From Methanoregula sp. UBA471 (GTDB lineage Archaea; Halobacteriota; Methanomicrobia; Methanomicrobiales; Methanospirillaceae), in the NCBI GenBank assembly GCA_002495065.1, contig DADT01000028.1, forward strand, positions 6,241 to 16,943: a stretch of 10,703 bases of DNA. The letters run 5' to 3'. Shown piece after piece: positions 6,312 to 10,703 of this stretch. Numbering within the stretch: the stretch's first letter is position 1; every line of letters starts with the position of its first letter. Position numbers and translations under genes: made by a program. Below the pieces are notes generated by a model that was given only the letters and a program-made list of their open reading frames with translations, made no database searches and was not told the origin of the DNA.

Positions 6312-7628
6312 CTATTTCCCTGGCGTGCGTCGCATAGGTACGACATTTGCACCCTCGAGATCGCCTTCTGCAAAATTAAACCGCTCCCTGATACTCCGGG
6401 GCAACTCATCTTCGCCGATCTTCCGGAACCCGAATGAACCGTAGAATCCGGCAAGAGGGAGCGTCGAATGCATATACAGGGGTTCGCTCCCGCATGCATC
6501 GACAAGGGCCTGGACAGCTTTTCGTGCATACCCGCGGTCCCGGTAATCGTCCGGGACGTACACCCCGTCCACCTCTCGGCCATCAGGATGCCGCCGGCAG
6601 CGGGCGACAGCCGCAAGCCCGCCTTCAACAAATACCCCGAAGATCCGGTCAGTCTCCCTGTCCGCTTTCTGCTGGTGATAGGTCAGCCAGACCTCTTCTG
6701 CCAGGGCAAACTCATCCTTCGCAAGCTCCCTGACACTGACGGCAAGACTGATGTGCGGGCTCACGATGAATAAGGGTCGCTGTGCTTTTGCAGCCACTCC
6801 GGCCACGACATGTCCCAGGGGTATATTTTTTGCATAATCCGATTTCCCGTACCTGCCCATCATAATAAGGGATACGTCCTGTTCGTCAGCCACACGACCG
6901 ATTTCAGTGACCGGGTTTCCGGACCGGGTCATCGCTGTTGCCCTTATCCCGTGCTGAACAAGGTCCTCAGTAACTATCCTGAGCTGCTGATCCGGATCCT
7001 GTGCCGGCTGACTCCTGTCGCGTCCCTGCCTTTGTACCTGGGTAACATGCAGAACGGTGACTTTCCTGACAGATCCAAGGCTTTTAAGAAACTCCAGGGT
7101 TTTTTCAGACGGTCGTGAAAAGTCGACCGGGCACAGGACATGAGAAAATACATTGGTACAGAATTTTTCCAGCTGTGCCTCATCATTTCTTCCGATACCC
7201 CGGAACTGCATGATGAGGACATTGATACCGGTCCGGGTGATCACCCCTTCAGAGACACTCCCGAGCAGCAGTCCGGAAAAAAGGTTTTTTCCCCGTGCAC
7301 CTACAACAATCAGGGAACTATTTTCATTATTTGCAGTCCTGATGATGGTCCCGGGAATATCTCCCCCGATCGCTTCGACCAGCAGGGTTTTTACCGGTAC
7401 CCGGGTCATCTCTTCCAGATATCGTCCCTTTTCTGCAAGCACATGCCCTGCCTGTTCCTCAGGAGCGGGATGAAACCCGGTAAATGGGGAAGAGCGTTCC
7501 CTGACCGGCGATGGGGTGAGCACATGGACAAGAAGGATTTCTTCCATGCCGGGAATCTCACCGATACACTCAAGGGTCCTGTCTGCATGCCGGGAAAAAT
7601 CAGTTGCAACCAGTACGCGTCTGAACAT
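6312..7628 (-). CDS. Fusion protein: two universal stress (UspA) domains plus a GNAT acetyltransferase
   Basis: A 438-residue three-domain protein. Residues 1-142 are a UspA domain (FRRVLVATDFS start) with the ATP-binding loop G110-AR-G113-x9-G123-S124. Residues about 160-290 are a second UspA domain (HVLCPVDFSRPSEKTL) whose loop has 10 residues and ends in Gly-His instead of Gly-Ser/Thr, so it may not bind ATP normally. Residues about 297-438 are a GNAT domain: GVYVPDDYRDRGYARKAV carries the acetyl-CoA loop RDRGYA at 363-368, followed by FYGSFGFRKIGE. The GNAT part would acetylate an unknown amine, possibly under control of the UspA domains. ATG 7628 is preceded by AAAGGTG with good spacing; a GTG three codons upstream is less likely. 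It follows amzA on the same strand after 65 bases and may share its transcript. Confidence 0.88.
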   Translation of the reverse strand: MFRRVLVATDFSRHADRTLECIGEIPGMEEILLVHVLTPSPVRERSSPFTGFHPAPEEQAGHVLAEKGRYLEEMTRVPVKTLLVEAIGGDIPGTIIRTANNENSSLIVVGARGKNLFSGLLLGSVSEGVITRTGINVLIMQFRGIGRNDEAQLEKFCTNVFSHVLCPVDFSRPSEKTLEFLKSLGSVRKVTVLHVTQVQRQGRDRSQPAQDPDQQLRIVTEDLVQHGIRATAMTRSGNPVTEIGRVADEQDVSLIMMGRYGKSDYAKNIPLGHVVAGVAAKAQRPLFIVSPHISLAVSVRELAKDEFALAEEVWLTYHQQKADRETDRIFGVFVEGGLAAVARCRRHPDGREVDGVYVPDDYRDRGYARKAVQALVDACGSEPLYMHSTLPLAGFYGSFGFRKIGEDELPRSIRERFNFAEGDLEGANVVPMRRTPGK

Positions 7629-7693
7629 TATATCCACCTTTCATTTTTTCCGGGCTCTGTCATGAAAAAGTACATCAGGATCCTATGCCTCGT

Positions 7694-8233
7694 TTAGTCC
7701 GGTGTCAGCCAAGCTTCCAGCTGTTCCCGGCAGGCCTCACAGAACATCTTTTTCTTACGGTCCAGTTCATCGAGAGTGTCAGGCCTGAACATGATGCATT
7801 CCGGGTTGTCGCAGTGGCCGAGCCCTAAGAGGTGCCCGACCTCATGGGCGCCTTCCTTGGTGATACGGTCGATGAGATCGTCGTCATTTGCCTCCCTCCC
7901 GTAAAACTCATTGCCGAGCCGGGAGGTGGACACGACTGCAGTGCCGGCAGTCTGGCGGGCAAGCCCGAACACAAAACGGCTGCCGTCCCTGAAGAGGTCC
8001 TGGTGAACCACGAGAAGGATGGGTTCTTCAATTGAATGACGGTGTTTGTAGGTATGGATACTGTCTAACAGCACCTGCGCATCAATCTGTTTGCGCTCGT
8101 TCACATATCCCATAATACGCACATGGTTCTCCGAAACGGTCGCCGGCACGCCAAGAATTCCGGCAATCATGCGGGTGACCGGCACCTGGAGCCCGGGCGG
8201 GGAGAGGGAATCCCAAAAAATATGGATATGCAT
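7694..8233 (-). CDS. amzA: Archaemetzincin, zinc metalloprotease
   Basis: A 179-residue peptidase of the archaemetzincin family (M54). The extended metzincin site is HEVGHLLGLGH: His130, His134 and His140 bind the catalytic zinc and Glu131 is the general base. It is followed by Cys141, Cys146, Met148 and a CEAC pair (Cys165, Cys168), the four-cysteine set that holds a second zinc in this family. Length is normal. ATG 8233 begins the expected MHIHIFWD strand. The longer open frame to 8299 runs into the divergent gene and adds nothing recognisable. There is no Shine-Dalgarno site, but GTTTATA lies about 30 bases upstream, pointing to a leaderless or nearly leaderless transcript. The physiological substrate of archaeal archaemetzincins is unknown. 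Confidence 0.95.
   Translation of the reverse strand: MHIHIFWDSLSPPGLQVPVTRMIAGILGVPATVSENHVRIMGYVNERKQIDAQVLLDSIHTYKHRHSIEEPILLVVHQDLFRDGSRFVFGLARQTAGTAVVSTSRLGNEFYGREANDDDLIDRITKEGAHEVGHLLGLGHCDNPECIMFRPDTLDELDRKKKMFCEACREQLEAWLTPD
8215..8225 (+). promoter_or_regulatory. TATA-like element for the UPF0146 gene, inside amzA
   Basis: AAAAAATATGG is centred about 31 bases before the ATG at 8251 and lies within the first codons of amzA on the other strand. It predicts a leader of only a few bases, which agrees with the lack of a Shine-Dalgarno site. Confidence 0.4.
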
Positions 8234-8250
8234 CGCTATATTCTGTTGGA

Positions 8251-8670
8251 ATGGGTTCCTATAAACGTATTGAGACCTGTATCGGGGAATACATCGCACA
8301 GCATTATACCCGTGCCGTTGAGGTCGGGATTGGCAGGAACGCGACTGCGGCGCAGCTCCTGCATGATGCCGGTGTTCATGTCCGCTGCACCGATATCAGG
8401 GGCAGGGAAATCCCGGCAGGCCTCATCTTCAGGGTTGACGATATTTTTTCCCCGGTATCCGGCCTGTACGCAGGTGCGGAGGTTATCTATGCGATCCGCC
8501 CTGCCATCGAGATGATCCCGCCCCTGCTTATGCTTGCACGGTCAATCAACAGTGATCTGCTCGTTTATCACCTGGGTTTTGAGACGTACGCAAACGGGGG
8601 AGAGAGAATTGACTGCGGCGTCCTGCTCCACCGGTATTTTAAGGCATCAGAACCCGTCAAACAGGGTTGA
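8251..8670 (+). CDS. UPF0146 family protein, Rossmann-like, function unknown
   Basis: A 139-residue archaeal protein. VEVGIGRNATAAQLL (23-37) is a glycine-rich loop after the first strand, and VRCTDIRGREIP (44-55) provides the acidic residue after the second. Together they look like the first half of an S-adenosylmethionine-type Rossmann fold. AEVIYAIRPAIEMIPPLLML (77-96) is typical of the family. The protein is much shorter than a full methyltransferase and has no obvious catalytic motif. It may be a truncated binding fold. The ATG lies 17 bases from the divergent amzA start and has no Shine-Dalgarno site. Its last 24 bases overlap the end of rfcL on the opposite strand. Confidence 0.88.
   Translation: MGSYKRIETCIGEYIAQHYTRAVEVGIGRNATAAQLLHDAGVHVRCTDIRGREIPAGLIFRVDDIFSPVSGLYAGAEVIYAIRPAIEMIPPLLMLARSINSDLLVYHLGFETYANGGERIDCGVLLHRYFKASEPVKQG
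8260..8266 (-). promoter_or_regulatory. TATA box for amzA, inside the UPF0146 gene
   Basis: On the minus strand GTTTATA lies about 30 bases upstream of the amzA ATG, within codons 4-6 of the divergent UPF0146 gene. Usual archaeal spacing puts the transcript start within a few bases of the start codon. Confidence 0.45.
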
Positions 8671-10035
8671 CTGGGAGCGGGGGGGCTGTTTTTTCTCCTC
8701 CGGTTCAGGGGCCGGGGCGGGTTCTTCCAGCTCCCGTTGTTCGGGTTTCTGCAGTTTTTCTTTCCGGGGTTTTTTCTGCGGCTCTTTTGCCTGTGCCTTC
8801 TCCTTTTCTTCTTTGATCAGGAACTTTATGATCTCCTGCGAACGGGCTTTGTCGTGAAGAAAGAAGTTCAGTTGATCGGCATCGAGCATCAGTTCGGAGG
8901 CGTACGCGGCTGGATCATGCTCCACCAGCACGGAAATGATATCCAGGTAGTTCTCGCGCAGGGTGTTCTGCGGGATGTGCATGAGGGCGGCAAACTTGGA
9001 GAGGGTAATCGTCCTGATGGCTTTCTGCTTCTTTGCCGCAGACATTTTCTGCCACCGCTCCGGTGGCATAATCCGCGTATGGATTCCTTTTCCCTCAGCA
9101 GCATCGGCCACACCCAGCAGCATCATTGCTGTTGCGTACCGCCAGAGCGTGTAGTACTGGCGGCGGTAGGTGTACCCGAGGTATTCATCTGCCCTCGAGA
9201 GGCGGCGGTATCCCTTTGCAACCGCAGATGGGGATGGCAGCAGGTGCATGTTACCTTCCACCCATTGCTCTATGGTTTCGGGGGTATCGTCAACATCGTA
9301 CGAGAGCCGCATCAGGTCTTCATCCGAAGTCTTGTGGAAGATGGCAGTGATCAGCGAGAAGATCGATACCCGTTCATCTTTCTGGGAGGTATGCACCTGT
9401 ATATCATCGATCCGATCCCTGCCGATGGCCGAGGCATAGAGCATGTTGACCGCCGACCGGATATCACCTCCGGCGCTCTCCGCGATCGCGTGGATGGCGG
9501 CATCGCTGCAGGCAATCTTTTCGGCAGAGCAGAGATACCTGAGCCGGGGGGCGATTGAGCGTGCAGGGATCGCCCTGAACTGGACCGGTTCACAGCGGAA
9601 CCGGAGTTCGGGGGAGAGTCCGTAGAGGTCGTTGGCGATCAGGATCATCGGCTGCTGCGCTTTCCGGATGCATTCAATAATCGCCTTTGCTCCGCCACGG
9701 TCCGCCGAGCCCTGCAGGTTGTCTGCCTCATCAAGCACGATAAGTTTCCGTGATGACCCCGTGAGGCTCGCGGTCGTGCTCCCGGCTCCGGCAATACGTT
9801 CGATGACTGCCGCGGTCCTCTGGTCGCTGGCGTTGAGCTCAATGACATCCCAGCCCATATCGTTCGCAAGCGCGTACGCACTGGACGTCTTGCCGATACC
9901 GGGCTTCCCGTAGATGAGGAGCGGCCTCGACTTGCTGGTCCAGGACTTCGCCCACGCCGCCATCAGCTGCAGGGCGGTTGAGTTCCCGACAATATCCTCA
10001 AGCCGTGCGGGCCGGTATTTCTCTGCCCAGTCCAT
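8647..10035 (-). CDS. rfcL: Replication factor C large subunit (clamp loader)
   Basis: A 462-residue AAA+ ATPase that, with the small RFC subunits, loads the PCNA sliding clamp at primer ends during DNA replication. It opens with MDWAEKYRPARLEDIVGN, the RFC box. Walker A is GKPGIGKT (43-50), Walker B is LIVLDEAD (98-105), and sensor 1 is in IANDLYG (133-139). The GGDIRSAVN motif of sensor 2 follows. A collar domain fills the C-terminal half. Residues from about 395 on are a Lys/Glu/Pro-rich flexible tail ending in QSTLFDGF (455-462), a PCNA-interacting PIP-type box. ATG 10035 begins the conserved RFC box. No Shine-Dalgarno site is seen, and an AT-rich TATA element lies about 27 bases upstream, suggesting a leaderless mRNA. 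Its 3' end overlaps the UPF0146 gene. Confidence 0.96.
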   Translation of the reverse strand: MDWAEKYRPARLEDIVGNSTALQLMAAWAKSWTSKSRPLLIYGKPGIGKTSSAYALANDMGWDVIELNASDQRTAAVIERIAGAGSTTASLTGSSRKLIVLDEADNLQGSADRGGAKAIIECIRKAQQPMILIANDLYGLSPELRFRCEPVQFRAIPARSIAPRLRYLCSAEKIACSDAAIHAIAESAGGDIRSAVNMLYASAIGRDRIDDIQVHTSQKDERVSIFSLITAIFHKTSDEDLMRLSYDVDDTPETIEQWVEGNMHLLPSPSAVAKGYRRLSRADEYLGYTYRRQYYTLWRYATAMMLLGVADAAEGKGIHTRIMPPERWQKMSAAKKQKAIRTITLSKFAALMHIPQNTLRENYLDIISVLVEHDPAAYASELMLDADQLNFFLHDKARSQEIIKFLIKEEKEKAQAKEPQKKPRKEKLQKPEQRELEEPAPAPEPEEKKQPPRSQSTLFDGF

Positions 10036-10050
10036 ACCAACACGTTGGCT

Positions 10051-10066
10051 GTATATCAAATAAATT
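10051..10066 (-). promoter_or_regulatory. TATA box for rfcL in the divergent region
   Basis: On the minus strand AATTTATTTGATATAC lies 16-31 bases upstream of the rfcL ATG. Centring on AATTTATT gives about 27 bases to the start codon, the spacing expected for leaderless transcription. On the plus strand the same AT-rich block (TATATCAAATAAATTAT) could serve the methanogenesis marker gene with a leader of about 40 bases. Confidence 0.5.
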
Positions 10067-10130
10067 ATCTCTGATGAAATGAAACTAGGATACACGTACT
10101 ATTCATAAAATCCATTCTTCAGGTGATACG

Positions 10131-10703
10131 GTGGTCCACAGCTGCTCCACAGAGACGATTGCACAGGTAGTCAGGGAATACGAGGGGGTCCGGCGGAAGC
10201 ATTCCATCGGTGAGATGGTCAGGGCCCTGAAGATCGATGCTCCCCATGTTATCGCCTCATTCGGTGAGGACGCAGCGGTAATCGAGCACAATGATGAAGC
10301 CCTCCTCCTTGCGGCCGACGGCATCTGGAGCAGGCTCATGGAAGCAGACCCGTACTGGGCGGGATACTGTTCAGTGCTCGTCAATATTCACGATATCGCA
10401 GCAATGGGCGGTCACCCCATCGCGATGGTCGATATATTCTCTATTGCCAAGTCCACCGTGCAGGAACTGGTGGTGAAAGGGATGCATGATGCCTCTGCAC
10501 AGTTCGGGGTACCGATTGTCGGGGGACACCTTCACCCGGATGCACCCTACAGTGTCATCGATGTCTCGATCCTCGGTTCTGCACGGCTTGACTCGCTCAT
10601 CTACAGCCATACGGCGCGTGAAGGGGACCGTGTGGTTGCCGCAATAGATCTCTCGGGTCGTGTCCACCCGTCCTGTTCCCTGAACTGGGACTCGGTGACC
10701 ATG
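10131..10703 (+). CDS. Methanogenesis marker protein 2, AIR-synthase-related (partial, C-terminus beyond window)
   Basis: The first 191 codons of a gene that runs off the right edge. It belongs to the AIR synthase / PurM-SelD-HypE-like ATP-binding superfamily and matches what I know as methanogenesis marker protein 2. That family is restricted to methanogens and relatives, and its reaction is unproved. Visible motifs: FGEDAAV (44-50) for ATP/metal binding, ADGIWSRLMEADPYWAGYC (62-80), NIHDIAAMGGHP (85-96) and VGGHLHPDAPYS (130-141). The frame ends at RVHPSCSLNWDSVTM, still inside the domain. The start is GTG 10131, because AGGTGA lies 4 bases upstream and no ATG occurs earlier in frame. It is divergent from rfcL with 95 bases between starts. 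It is the strongest evidence that the host is a methanogen. Confidence 0.92.
   Translation, partial: MVHSCSTETIAQVVREYEGVRRKHSIGEMVRALKIDAPHVIASFGEDAAVIEHNDEALLLAADGIWSRLMEADPYWAGYCSVLVNIHDIAAMGGHPIAMVDIFSIAKSTVQELVVKGMHDASAQFGVPIVGGHLHPDAPYSVIDVSILGSARLDSLIYSHTAREGDRVVAAIDLSGRVHPSCSLNWDSVTM

Noticed and set aside
8737..9558. 273-codon plus-strand open frame
   Set aside because: It lies antisense to rfcL, which has all its AAA+ motifs. Long antisense frames are common in GC-rich coding DNA.
1..10703. CRISPR array, insertion sequence or phage module
   Set aside because: No regularly spaced repeats, transposase motifs, terminal inverted repeats or phage genes were seen.

Overview
The window looks like chromosomal DNA of a methanogenic euryarchaeon. 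The informational and marker genes are archaeal: a replication factor C large subunit ending in a PCNA-binding motif, a UPF0146-type Rossmann protein, an archaemetzincin, and a protein I recognise as methanogenesis marker protein 2. Several genes carry archaeal TATA boxes and lack Shine-Dalgarno sites. The HEAT-repeat style and overall protein flavour suggest Methanomicrobiales (Methanoregula-like). That placement is an inference from memory, not a search. No rRNA, tRNA, CRISPR array, insertion sequence or phage gene was found.

Layout. Positions 1-870 (minus strand) hold the first codons of a probable cupin gene and, upstream of it, a three-cysteine peroxiredoxin. The next ~620 bases (871-1494) have no convincing gene, but contain a perfect 9-bp inverted repeat upstream of the peroxiredoxin and a possible hairpin. 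Positions 1495-3171 (plus) carry an RDD membrane protein, a small HEAT-repeat protein with its own TATA box, and a two-helix membrane protein of unknown function. A histone-deacetylase-family zinc hydrolase lies on the minus strand (3176-4159), converging with the previous gene across only 4 bases. It diverges from two tandem paralogous plus-strand genes (4328-6257) that encode HEAT-repeat arrays joined to a C-terminal TM2-like membrane module.

The right half holds, on the minus strand, a USP-USP-GNAT fusion (6312-7628) and the archaemetzincin amzA upstream of it (7694-8233). The UPF0146 gene (8251-8670, plus) starts 17 bases from the amzA start, and its 3' end overlaps the rfcL stop region by 24 bases. 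rfcL (8647-10035, minus) diverges from the methanogenesis marker gene (10131 to the window end, plus, GTG start). That last gene has no stop inside the window.

Working together: the peroxiredoxin/cupin pair and the USP-GNAT protein suggest stress defence. rfcL is DNA replication housekeeping, and marker 2 is linked to methanogenesis. The least explained part is 1495-6257, which mixes membrane proteins, HEAT scaffolds and a deacetylase-fold enzyme. The tandem HEAT-TM2 paralogs and the USP-USP-GNAT fusion are the best candidates for something not yet described. No function can be proved from sequence alone.
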